Shown here: positions 35,341-48,042 of the stretch, piece by piece
How the letters are laid out: every line of letters begins with the position of its first letter
Position numbering within the stretch: position 1 is the stretch's first letter
NCBI GenBank assembly: GCA_018806985.1
Contig: JADANN010000443.1
Coordinates: 3,215,001-3,279,000 of the forward strand
Length of the DNA: 64,000 bases
Source: Angiostrongylus vasorum
Lineage: Eukaryota; Nematoda; Chromadorea; Rhabditida; Metastrongylidae
Direction: 5' to 3'
Position numbers and translations under genes: made by a program
Notes under the pieces: model-generated
Databases searched by the model: none
What the model was told of the DNA's origin: nothing
What the model saw: the letters and a program-made list of their open reading frames with translations, nothing else

Positions 35341-36150
35341 TGAGGCAGTATAACGCAGCGTAATGGCGTGCAGCTCAATCACGCAGATCGGACTCTTTCT
35401 GTTTTGAGTCACTCATATTTTTAATTCCGCAATTTTTCATTGGCTTGCCATGTTTGGTGAACTGTATAGATGGTATTCACAATGACCAGTTAAGCAAGTA
35501 CGAAATGGACAACGTCAAACGCACTTCCACGAAAAAAAAGGGACGTTTTTTAAGTTAACTAAAAGGACGTTAACTAATAAGGACGATAGGAATTGTGTAG
35601 CACAAACTCAACTTGGTGCTTGTAATGGACCACTTTATTAGATGCGGTGCAATTTTTTTGGAGAACTATCTTATCACGGGGAGATTTTCGCCACACCTGC
35701 GCTCATTCAGTGGCCCACAGGTGCGCATTAATGTTCCTCTGCTCGCTCGAGAAAGAAAGAACTTCTCGCCACACTTAATAATTTACGGAAAGCTGTATTT
35801 GGCAGTAGTTTGCCGAGCCTATTGTAGTACACTTTGCCTACAAAATGGAAAACCATTAAAGAGGTTTGTGAGATGTATATGCGACTTCACCAAACTTATT
35901 GGTTGCGTCCATAGAGGGTTGAACTTATACATATTAAGTGTTCAATGTGGTCTCATGCAGTGCATCCTCAGGTCTCAGTTTCCGTTCACTTGGGCTTCCA
36001 CTGAAATTTAAATTACTGTCTTCAGAAACATTTATTATATTGCCTACAGTGTTTGTGAACTACCATTTTAATCTCCTACACGTGCAAATTGCAATCGTCA
36101 AGATTACACTTATTTGTAGATAGCAGTTCCTATGTCGAACTTACGCTTCT
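35341..36150. other. MED18-DBR1 spacer, unidentified open frame
   Basis: A plus-strand frame of about 130 codons (first ATG at 35625, end 36011) has no recognisable domain. It contains two similar blocks, TTTTCGCCACACCTGCGC and CTTCTCGCCACACTTAAT, suggesting repeat-derived sequence. No gene is called. Confidence 0.35.
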
Positions 36151-36154
36151 GACA

Positions 36155-36415
36155 TAAGTGATAAAGCGTCCGGTAGCGGTCAATTTCTGAGGGGTGCACT
36201 GTGCACTCAACTTCGTCAAGCATCGTAGACGTAATTGAACACAGATATAGCATGTAAAATGACTTGCTGAACCTTTTTGATGTATCAGTTCTGTGCTTTC
36301 TATACTCGCAGACAACTTTGGCTCCAATTTGCAGACCTGTGAAGAATGAGGTGCTTCGGTAGCTAATAGCGTAGGATCGAACCAACATATTTGGTAGGTG
36401 CGTTACCCACCTCCC
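36155..36415 (-). repeat. SINE-I, degraded copy
   Basis: Order preserved but many changes: GCACTCAACTTCGTCAAGCA, TGATGTATCAGTTCTGTGCT, TGGCTCCAATTTGCAGACC, TAGGATCGAACC. The head is at the high-coordinate end. Confidence 0.6.
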
Positions 36416-37884
36416 ATTTAGAAGGGACAATTTCTACATGGAAAGATAGCTCCTCATATACGGTCTTAGGTTTTACATACAGCCTTCTTATATAAGCAGC
36501 AGTCTCTACATAGAAAGTATATTTCTCAGTAGTTTAGACCTTTTATGTCCATTATTGAAACCATTGAAATAGTTTTTCTCATATCGTGTACTTTTAGTTA
36601 AAACTGGCTAGAACACGTTACAGCACATCTGGAACTGTAATGAATTGCTAACTTCTTGTGTATACGTTATCGAAACAGATCTTCCATCCATGTACCAAAC
36701 ACGATTGTGTTACTAGGTGAAAAGGAAGCCGTATGTAGCTAAAGTGTGGGTAAACTTGGTGGTTATAAACCATAAAAAGAACGCATGCGAGAGGAATACC
36801 TCCATGGGCGTGATTTAAGCTCATTCGCTTCTATTCCCATCTAGACACACCATGAATCTCCTCATCCCACCAATACTTATTGACTCTCAAGCTTGGTCCT
36901 TCTGTGGTCCGTACATCTTAATGTCGTTCACAAGCATTTCCTAGACAAGAGAGAAGTAGTTAATATTAATCTGCTGGGCTTCCATAACTAAGCAGTAGAT
37001 CTTCAAAAAACACCATGTTGGTATTCATTGAACGCTTAATTTTCGTGTGACACTATTATATTCAGTCTCGGTGGGCATTCTTTCTCTCGGTAGTACTCTA
37101 TATATACTATATACTAGTACTCTGTAAATACTCTCGGTAGACATCATCACCGTCATCACCTTCCTCCCTCATGAGCAGGTTCGTTGTTTCCGCTACCATA
37201 TTCTTTACTTACGGCGAGCCCAGGAATATCATCTCATCATCATGTTCACATTCTTTACAATCACTCTCGGGGTGAGTTTGTCGAAGACGATGTTGAGTTG
37301 CTCATTTACTGACATTGTGCTAAATTACTTTAGAGTTTATCAGTATACTCATACGAAATGGTAAAAGAGAAGGTTCGTTACGACGTAAAGAAAAAGTGAA
37401 AAGTATTGCATCGCTCACATCAATATCGAAATTGCTGCGAGACAGAAAAGATAGGTGAGAAAGAGGCGCCGGAGTGAAAATGAAATGAGGATAAAGATCG
37501 CACAAGAAAGGAATCAAATGTGTAACAAAGAAGTGGATAGTGTAGTAATATATAGTAAACAGTAACATCAGTAATGTATGCACCTAAAGCAGTAGACCAA
37601 AGTCTCCTAAGCATTTTAGATTGTTGGGGCCAAAAGTGCTATACCTATCGAGAAAACTGCCCTCTGTTATCGAAAACGCAAGGTCATACATTTGTGATGC
37701 GTATATGTTTGGATTTTTGAGCAGAAATTGATAGCTGGGGTTAAGAGTTGTGAGATGCGCTATGAAGTACACTGTATAGGTCGTTGGTCCGATCGGTGTC
37801 TTCGGGTTACAAAGCCATCCGTTTGTTTGGTGTCGACAGATTGGTGGTAGACTTCTCTTGAGGGTAAAACACTGACATGATATT
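36416..37884. other. MED18-DBR1 spacer, no gene recognised
   Basis: AT-rich with short open frames on both strands. A block near 37825-37850 (GACAGATTGGTGGTAGACTT) resembles the shared SINE core. Nothing else supported. Confidence 0.4.
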
Positions 37885-38066
37885 AACTCGTTTTATTTAG
37901 TGCCTATTACAATTTTTTCACAACAAGGTGCTATCTGTGACTCAACCACAATGATGCTGAGATATTTGCAAGACTCCAGACCACAGGTGTCTGCGGTGAG
38001 GAACGAACGCGCTATTACCCTTTCCGGGGCCTAACGCGTTCACCACCGCACCGTGCGGATCCTTAC
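37885..38066 (-). repeat. SINE-III copy (tRNA-derived)
   Basis: ATTTTTTCACAACAAGGTGC tail side, then GATGCTGAGATATTTGCAAG, CGCGCTATTACCCTTTCCGG and the head complement GCGTTCACCACCGCACC. Read on the minus strand it is tRNA-like head first. Confidence 0.75.
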
Positions 38067-38089
38067 ATGATATGTCAGTAGACCAGAAC

Positions 38090-38180
38090 CATTGGAATGG
38101 CCAGATATATATTCATTCAAATTTACGATGTTTAGGAAGTCGAATGTATGGCGCATCCTCTACATTGATCGTTCCATTCT
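38090..38180 (+). repeat. SINE-I 3' fragment
   Basis: GGCCAGATATATATTCATTC, ACGATGTTTAGGAAGTCGAA and ATTGATCGTTCC match the SINE-I tail in plus orientation. Confidence 0.6.
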
Positions 38181-38809
38181 TCGTCCTTTTTCCTAATTTT
38201 TTTTTCTCATCTCGTTGCGATGGACCAACGTTTGGAATGTGTGAATGTTGTGGGCATAAGAATAGCTCCGAGAAAGACTCAACATTTCTTGCAAGGCAAG
38301 ACTTCCAGATTTCGACGGCAGTGTAACTGGGTCATAGTGACATATGGTAAGCAGTGGCATATGTACACGTGAAACAATGGAACAAGGTCTTTTATACAAG
38401 TATTTTAACTCTTTAATCTATGAACTGGTTTTCCGACAACTTTCTGAGTCAATGTTTATGCATATTCTGGCATTTCCAGGATATTTAGCGTCACAATATT
38501 CAGGAAATTAATCCATGCAGCACTAGTGAGTCTTAAGTCGCTATTTGCGAGATAGAAGTTTTCTATCCACATCTTCTAACCTTTTTACATCTCTAGTGAT
38601 TCTTCCAGCCAAACTTATTCTAGTTGTACACATTTGTGTACACAAAGCACAATTCTTCTGGTTTTCAGCTTCTTCACATTGATCACATTCATAACTTGTT
38701 ACACCGATTTACTTCCCATTTAGAAGGAGTCGAAGAAGTCGATTCAGCTCATAACCGTACTGGAACTCAAGCTTCCGGAACAGCTGACTCAGTTGCAGCT
38801 ATTGAAGAG

Positions 38810-41800
38810 ATGGGATTAAATGCCAACCATAACGACCTTAAATTTCCTCCTGAAAAGGACACTCAGGCGGATGCTGTAAAGAAAGTTCGTATAGCCGTAG
38901 CAGGTTGTGCCCATGGTGAAATGGACAAGATCTATGCCGTTTTAGCGGAGATAGAGAAGGAAAAGGGTTGTAAATTTGATCTTCTCATCTGCTGTGGGGA
39001 TTACCAGGCAGTGCGAAACTATGGAGATCTTCACCATATGCATGTTAGTGAGAAGTACCGGTCATTACAAACATTTTATAGGTATTATTCTGGGGAAAAG
39101 GTGAATACCCTCCTCCTCTTTTACCGGTTTTTTTTCGCTTTTATCGGAATATATATCCTCTACTTCTATTTTTTAGGTGGCCCCGATCCTCACAGTATTT
39201 GTTGGTGGCAATCATGAAGCATCAGGTTATTTGGTTGAACTTCCAAATGGTGGATGGGTTGCGCCGAACATTTACTATATGGGTTTTGCCAATGTTATTA
39301 GGTATAAAAAGGCGTTCCTTTAATTTTTTTTTGTGGGAATAGAATGAAAGGAATGATCGTGTTTTTTTTTGTCAACCTCGTCTTACTCTCAGTGAAAGAA
39401 TACATCATGTTTGTTTTCTTCAAGGTTCGCTGGTCTACGCATTGCGGGATTATCAGGAATATTCAATCCAAAAGAGTTTCATCGAGGTTTGGTATAAAAG
39501 TAATGTTAACATGTTCACGACTATAACTCATTTTGTATGGGGAGCACGGGACGATACCTAATTTCCAGCCCTATGCGCTGAAGTTAGATAATTGCTACCG
39601 GTCGGTCTGCTCACCTTTTCAAGATTTATTAATTTGGATGAACTCACATCGTCATGGACATATTTCGCCCAAGTCGGCACTATTTCATGTTTTATTCTTT
39701 ATTAGGAATGTTTGTAGACGAAGAAAGATTTAGCGAGCTGTTAAAATAGAGAGACGTTCGGTATACTTCCCAGGCTTTAAGGCTTCATCACATGTCATAT
39801 CATTCTTCTGTCTATAAGAATAGAACTTTAACAAGGTTCTTGAATTTTCAAGAGGATACTTGTGGAGATAACAAAGACTTCATACACATGGTAACAGCCA
39901 TGTAAGAGGTGCTTTGGAATATAATTGAGCGAGGTATCCCACAATCCTAGAACCCTTATTCTCAACGATGGACCAAATCATGGCATATTGAGAGCTCTTT
40001 CGATATTGCCGTTGTTGCCAGGTAGTTTCACAAGAGGTCGAGCCATGTTTCCGCTCAAGATTTTTTTTTCATGGAAGAGATAGAAGGCTTCAAATTTCAT
40101 GAAGCAAAATAACAAACCATCATAGATTAGTATTTGGTCAGATGATTAGCCTGTTGAGGTGGCACTGTTAGCAGTATCATCGACGAGGAATATGGCCAGA
40201 TCACACAAGCTATTCTTTATATCTAAGAAAGCCGAGGCTTTGGAAACCCTGCCTTCTAAAACTCAGGTTGGGACGTTATATAGAGTTGCCTTTGCGACAC
40301 ATAGCTTCCAACTGACGTCTGATATTGAAAGATCTCGAGAAGGAAACAGCAACAGTCCTAGGTGAATCTGCAGAGAGTGGAAAAATGTAGTGAACTCAAG
40401 GTAACCTGTTTAAAATCCCGGACCGAAAACCCACTTCGTCTAGACGATCAGTGGAGGAAGCCATTAGTAACTTCTACTCCGAGATATTTAATGGCAATCT
40501 ACTTGTATGCCTTAAAAATTGACTTCCATTAAACCTTGGTAAAAGTAACCAGTAATTTCCTACGTAATTGGGCTGACACGAGGTTGATACAAAAAACTTT
40601 TGTGCCCCGTTTTGGCGCCTTCGCCACCTTCAGAGCCGCATTGATCCGGGTCGATGTGCCCAAGCTGGTCATTGGTCATTGTTACGACATGAGTGTTCGT
40701 AGTCGGGTAGAATTGAATGCAGTAGAGAGAGCACGAGCACTGCCAGAATTCCGGTCTACTTCATACCCATGTCACGTAGGATGAATATATATGTTGATAG
40801 CAGCTTTCAAACATCAGTGTGATCGGTGATATCCACACGTCAATGTGATCAGTGATATTCACACGAAACTTTGGACAGTTGGGGAATCACTACTTTAGAC
40901 ACAATGGAAATTTTTAAGTGGTACAACTTCGGTAAAATTATTTATCTGCACTTTCTTTAAGCAAATGTGGAAACCGTAACAGGGTAAGGTGTGAGGAAAA
41001 TTCAGAAGCCTACATGTGGCCAATATCAGATGCTTAGAAACCTGCTTAGTGATTAGAAACCTATCGTCAGGTGAACCTTGAGAAAACGATATTCATGACA
41101 AGTGGATTGATTTCTGATGACTCATTTACGCAGAGTTGAACTAGAGAAGATCCATTTACTTGGATATGAAAGCCCTCAGAAGAGGATGAAGGTTGTACTG
41201 AAGAGATCAAAGAACATTTACCAGAACCCATTCCAACACGTGCTTATTCCATTCCACCGTTCTTGGATTAGCGTACATTTCGGTCTGTCGAAGCTACTTC
41301 CATAAGCAGGATGAAAGTGAGAACAACGTTTTCAATTATGTTATGAGAATGTAAAGGTAGAAGCAGTTCGGATCATCCACGTGAGAGAAGGAATCTGAAT
41401 ACATGTCGTGAGGCGGACACGCGATATCACATCTTAACGACAACACTGTATGAGCCACTAACGATAGGGTGCGATGGACTATCATGAACGAAACTTCGAG
41501 CACGATGGTTTGCCTTCTTCATGAAAACCTCTATTCTTTTCCGGACAGTTCTATGATTTGTACTTTTCTTCGGTTTATATTCTTCTTACCCTTTGAACTC
41601 TACTCGAACTTGCAAAGAACAGCTAAACGATGTTTTTAGTTTGAAATAAACTTAGAACAAATCTTACTCTACAACTATCCTATAGGTGGCTAATTTTGCA
41701 GTTTTTATTTTGCTACCACTTTTTTATTGGTATTAATTTAGTATACTGTTTTATAGGTCACTATGAGTGTCCACCGTACTCTGATCAATCCGAGGTTGTG

Positions 41801-44800
41801 TCCTCATATCACGTTAGAAACATTGATGTTTGGCGACTAAGACAGTTACGGCCTACCGATGGAGACTACACCAGTGTAAGTTCTGCCACTTTTTTTCATT
41901 TATTCACTTATTCACTTCTTTGTATACTTACCCATATTGTGAGAATTCGAGTGCCTTACATTTAGAACCCCATTGATATCATGGTGACTCATGACTGGCC
42001 AGCTGGAATTGTGGATTACGGTGATAAGAATTGGCTTCTAAAAGTGAAGCCATTTTTTCGTAATGACGTTGTCTGTGGAAAACTCGGAAATCCAGCTACA
42101 ATGAAGCTATTATTTGTTGGGTATCATAAAAATTGTTGCGGAGTTAACATGTATATGTTTAGGCCTAATAACGCCATACCTTTAGAGGTCTCAGAAAAGT
42201 TTTAGGACATTCGACCCCGCTATTGGTTATCGGCGCACCTCCATGTTGCATTCGCGGCCTTGGTTCCGCATACAGCGAAAGATGGCGCTAAAGCTGCTGC
42301 TCCTACGCGATTTCTGGCACTGGATAAGCCGATTCCTCGAAGGCATTTTGTCCAGGTAACAGTTTTTTTCTGTTAACGCAATGTTGCCATTCATTTGTAT
42401 TTATTTATAGTGTGTAAGCGAATGTCTATGACTGCTTTTTGATTTATTTAATTGCATTTTTTAGGTTTTTAAAACTAGTTTTCAGGCACTCGAGATGGAT
42501 ATTGCAGCTGATGCTGAACTTAGGCTATCGTATGATCCACAATGGCTTGCGATATTAAAACTTACAGATAGTTTTACCAGCATTTCGTCATCGAGTATTT
42601 ATCTCCCGTCGTCTTCGAACTCCGATGAACAGTGGGATTTTCGACCAACAGATGAGCACTTAGCTTCTATCAATGAATTCGGTGATCTTACTATTCCTGA
42701 AAACTTTCGACAAACCGCTCCTCCTCTTAAAGAAGACACACCGGAATCGCGAAATGCAAAGCCGACCCCATATTACAGGAATCCACAGTCTGCAGAGTTT
42801 TGCTCTCGATTTGGGATCGCTGACCTCAACAAAATGCTTGCTGAGAGAAATCGAGACAACGTTGATATCCCGTACTATATTTTGGAAGAGAATAAGACTG
42901 ACGCCAATGAGATTGTTATTGACAATGATGTAAGACGCCACTTCATTTTCTACAATTCAAATTTTTTATACAGATAACATCCTTTTCAAATCTGACACGT
43001 GACACCTTTGCATTCATTTCAACGGATTGCTTCAAACTGGTGCGAAGGCTATGCTTAACATTGAGCCTACACTCCTCAGTTTTTAATGAACCTTATTATA
43101 GGAATCAGAATCTACAGATCTTTGCCTGCAAGGCTTTTGTTTCGCTGGAAAACGATGAAATTTTTACTTTTTTTCTGGGTCTCTCGAAAGATTTCCGTTT
43201 TTTGTTAGTTGTCGTATTTTGAGCACAAAACAATAGGATGTCGTCCAGCAAGATGTGATGCTAACCACCAAAGACGTCCTCATTGTGGTAACTTGCCAAT
43301 CTTGCTTTGATTTTTTTAATTTTAAGCACTTTGATATCTTCAAAGGGTTTTTTAAGCTTCTGTCTTTAATTCTTCGATATCTTTTGGAGTAGATATTTTT
43401 AAAAATTTTAGAATGAGAGTGGTATTTTAGAAAACCTTTATCATCACGAATAGCCTCATAAACCCCAAGCTTTTCTTCCAGTACAGAGATTTTTCATGTT
43501 TTGTAGAAGCAAACGTCAAGTTATAAAGTGCCACATGACGAATTGTGCAAGATTTATCGTATACCTTAGTTTTTAACGACATTCTCTAGACGACATAAGA
43601 GCTACTAATGTCTGACTTTTTCTCAAACAAGCAGTATGTCTGCTTATTTTTTAACTTAGTTCTTAACGTTGTATTCGCATAGAAGCTTAAAAGAATGGTA
43701 GAAGATTTGTCGTATATTATAAAGCAATGAACAAAGAATAGTCTTTTTTTCTAGGATCGACTTTCTATTAGCAATGGCATTGGATTATGAATGCGTCGTT
43801 TTTTTTCGTCTAGCAGTCGCGAGGTTATAGTGCAGAATACGTTTACTTCTGTACAAAAAACATTCAACACACAACAGTAGCTGACGTTTCGGCAGTATCG
43901 CCTTCATCAGAGCCGTTATTAACGTGCTTTCCACTGAGGAAGAACCGCTGATTCCGGCTCTGAGGAGGGCGATGCTGCCGAAACGACAGCTGCTGTTGTG
44001 TTGAATGTGCTTTTTGTACGGAAGTAAACGTATTCTGCATAATAACCTCGCGACTGCTAGACAGAAAAAAACGGCGCAGTCTTTTTTCCCCTGCAAAAGT
44101 AGGATGAGTTGTTTGTAATGGAGGATTTTCCGATTTCCGTTCATATCATGTCACTAATTTGTGAATTTTTTTTGACTTGCAAATTTGATGTAGAGGAAAA
44201 TGAACAGCTCTTGAATGGCCGACGCAAATTTTGAGACGATTTGCTTTCCCTTGGATCAGCTTCATGGTAATCTGATTTTCCTGTTTTGCAAAAGGAAGGT
44301 CTTGCATTCCTCAATTTTAAAGCTCTGATATTAATAGCGAAGTTTTTAAGAAAAATTGTTAAGCTCTGTGTACGTTGGGTTGCACGCATTATTGACTCAC
44401 ACCATGTTCATTTTCTGTTCCTTTATCTTCTGTCTTCTACTCAAACAGTAATGTTGCTGAAACATATTTTCTTCTAGTTCCCAGTTCCAGGTTCTCCCAA
44501 AAAAATTACTGTTTTTTTTTTATCATTGCTACTATTGCTATTATCACCTGTATCACCTGTAGTCCCGTTGATCGTCGAGTGACTCGAGCGGGCGCCAGTA
44601 AGTCTTCCATTTTTTCCCTGTCGCGTGCAGGAGTAGCCCAGTGGGTTCTGCTCGCTCTAGGGACTCGTCGAGCATCATATCATTCTTCTAGGCTTTTCGT
44701 GAAGGACTCTGACCATCGGGTCGGTGGTCTTCCTGCAGTACGTTTGACATCCCGAGGAATCCAGTCACTAACGGCTCTTGTCCATCGGTTGTCATTCATA

Positions 44801-47800
44801 CGCATTACGTGTCCGGCCCACCTTATCTTCGATTGTTTGGCGTACAGAACGGCATCTTTGATTCTCGATCGTCGACGCAGATCGGAGCTTCGGATCCCAT
44901 TCTTTACTTGTGTGGAACGGGATGCTCCTAGCATCACGCTTTCAACTGCGCGTTCGATAACGCTAAGTGACCTTTCATCCTGCTTACGCAGCGACTAAGT
45001 TTCTGACGCATACGTTAGGGCAGGAAGTACCGTTGAGTCGAAAAGGTGGGCACGGAGTCGGGTGTTCTTTGTCCTCTTCACTACATCCTCGATGCTCTTG
45101 AAAGCTCCTTAAGCCGCTCGTTTCCTTTTGCTCAGCTCCGGAGCTAAGTCGTTCATCATATTGATTTCCCGACCTAGATAGACACAACTGGATCATCCGG
45201 AGATATTCGTTCCGTTGAACATGAATGGGGCATGCGAAACCAATCCGTTCTTCATGAACATCGTTTTTGTGAGGTTTAGTTGAAGACCAATCTTTCCACA
45301 GGCTTTATCAAAGTCGGTAAGCATACGTTCCGCTTGGCTAATGTTGATGTTGTAAGGACGATGTCATCAGCAAAGCGAAGATTATGTAACAGCCGACCAT
45401 CGATTTTCAGTCCCATATTATCCCATTCCAATGTTGGCATGATGTTCTGGAGGGTGGCGGTAAATAATTTTGGCGAGATGGTATCGCCTTGCCTAACTCC
45501 TCTTTTGGCGTCAATGATAATAACGTCGTAGAATGGTGATACCTTGGTTGTGAAATTTCTGTACAGCTCACGAAGAATCTTTATGTACTGAATAGGCGCT
45601 CCCTGACTGTCAAGGGCTTCCATGACTGCTTCTGTCTCAGTTGAATCAAAGGCCTTCTGTAAATCGGTGAAGGTGAGAAAGAGCGGTCTTTTGTACTCGC
45701 GATACTTCAGTGGGCCTTGTTGTCGTGTGGATGTGGTCCATCGTACTAAATCCTTTTCGAAATCCTGCTTGCTCACATGGCTGTCCTTCGTACAGTGTTC
45801 TGTCAATCCTATTTAGGATGACTCCAGTGAAGAGTTTGTAGACGACGGACAGTAAGCAGATTGGACGATATTTGCCGATGTCCTGTAGGTCACCCTTCTT
45901 GAACAATAACACGGTTTTGCTTGTCTTCCAGTGGGTAGGGACCATGCATTCGGACAGGTAACGTGTGAAGAGCCGAGCCAGTGTGTTTACGAGGATTGAC
46001 GGAAGGTTCTTCAGGTGTTCTGGTCTTATCCTGTCCGGATCTGGTGTTGCTCGATTGTTCACCGACGAAATGGCATGTCGGATTTCGGAAGTGAGAACCG
46101 GTGGTACAACATATCCATCCTCCTTTATTTCATATGACGGTAGGTGGACGCGGCTATCGAAGAGATCCGAGTAGTATTCATGAATAATTTTCTCCATTGC
46201 CTTTCTGGACGTTGTAACTGTTCCGTCTGGGCGCCGGAGTGCAATCATTTTGGTCTTGTAATTGGCGAAGCTTCGCTGGGCTTTGCGAATGCTTTTCCCA
46301 GCCTCTGCAGCTTCAACCATTATTGCTGCTCTTCTCTTTTTAAGATCTTCTTTTATCGTCTGTCTGCACTGTTTTGCAAGTTCGAACGTTAGTTCTGCGG
46401 TTGCCTGCTGCTCTTGCGATTCCACGCTGGCGTGTTAGCTCGAGTGTTTCTGGAGACAAACGTCTCTTGGTGACTTTCAAACTCTCAGCTTTCATAGCGC
46501 TAACGTGATGATGTTGAATGACCCGATCGTATTCCTCGTCGGTGTTATCGAGAACGGCATCTTCACAACAGCCGACTAGTGAATTGAATAAGTACCAGTT
46601 CACGGTTTTGGGACTTCGCTTTTTGAATTTAGTGGCTTTTTCTCTTTTCCGCGAGAGATGAAGTATTTCATGAATGAGTTGATGGTCTGATGCCATGTAG
46701 AATTTTGGGACAACAGCGACATCGGTTAGGCAAAACCTTCTATTTACTATGATGTGGTCTATTTCGTTATGGTACTCTCCACTGGGAGACTCCCACGTCC
46801 AGCGCTGAGGGTGGGGCTTCTGGAATTGTGAGTTATCATGGATTGTCTTTTCCGCCATGATAAACTCAGACAGCCGCTCACCCTGTTCGTTCCATTCCAA
46901 TCCGTGGGTCCCAATGTGACGTTCTTCTTGGTCGAATCTTGGCGTTGAAATCTCCAATGATGACCTTGAAGAATGTATGGTCTTCTCAGTAGAACTTCTC
47001 CAAGTCCGTATAGAACGCTTCGACTTCTTCTTCGTCATAGTTTGATGTCGGCGCGCAAACAACGAAGATTGTCAAAGCCGGTATTGATCCACATCTTTTT
47101 AATCGTAAACGTCCGATTCGGGTTGTAAGTTCTTCGAATGAATCGATGTTCATGGACAAACTCGTGTTGACGAGAACGCCGATGCCGCCGACTCCTCCAC
47201 TGTCGCGTGTTCCGAGAGAACAGTTCTTCTCCGGTGTCATAGACGGTGTTGAATGGTTGGCGTCGTCTCGTCTCGGCCAGGCCGATCATGTCGTTCCTTA
47301 TCCTTCTTGCTTGCATGAGCAAGTCTTCTATCGAGGACTCGGATGCAAGTGTATGTGCATTGTAGGTACAGATCGTCACCATAGTTCTTCGAAATCCAGG
47401 CAGCTTCCATTGGCCCTGAGATTTTAGCAGCCTCTCCGTGCTCGTCCTACCCAACGCTGCGAAATTGGGGGCTCTTTCGGGGGTCAGGGGAATGAGGCCC
47501 ATTTTTTTTTACTGTGTTTAGCATTTTTGATACCCACGTATAGCTTGCTGGGCTCTGAACGTTGGGGGCTGGCTATACTCACGGGTAGCTTGCCAGGCTC
47601 TCCCAGAGTGGACATGGAGCTTATTTGTTGGAGGCGACTCCTAACCGCCTCCCATATACTTCCTTGTCACTTGATTGCAGGCTTTTGGCTGAATTGACTC
47701 GTAGAATACAATCTGCATAAACTGGAACGCACCCCACACACGCATGCATGAATATGCCGCGTAAATGCAGAAAGTATGTGCCAAATCGGCACAGCAGAAA

Positions 47801-47993
47801 CAGGGACTCCATCCCCTGGATCCACCTGCGTCTCAGGAAAGCAAAGGTCGCTTTTGGTCCGCGATTAACCCCCCATCCGCCACCTGGGGACGCGCCACGT
47901 AGCCTCGCGACTAACCGGCTCGAGATCCCTCATGTGAGGGAAATCCGTGGACTATTACTATTAATAGGATTAATTACTATTGATTACTAGCAC

Positions 47994-48042
<49 letters not shown>

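Noticed and set aside
44579..46392. Plus-strand frames inside the RTE
   Set aside because: They are antisense shadows of the minus-strand endonuclease-RT.
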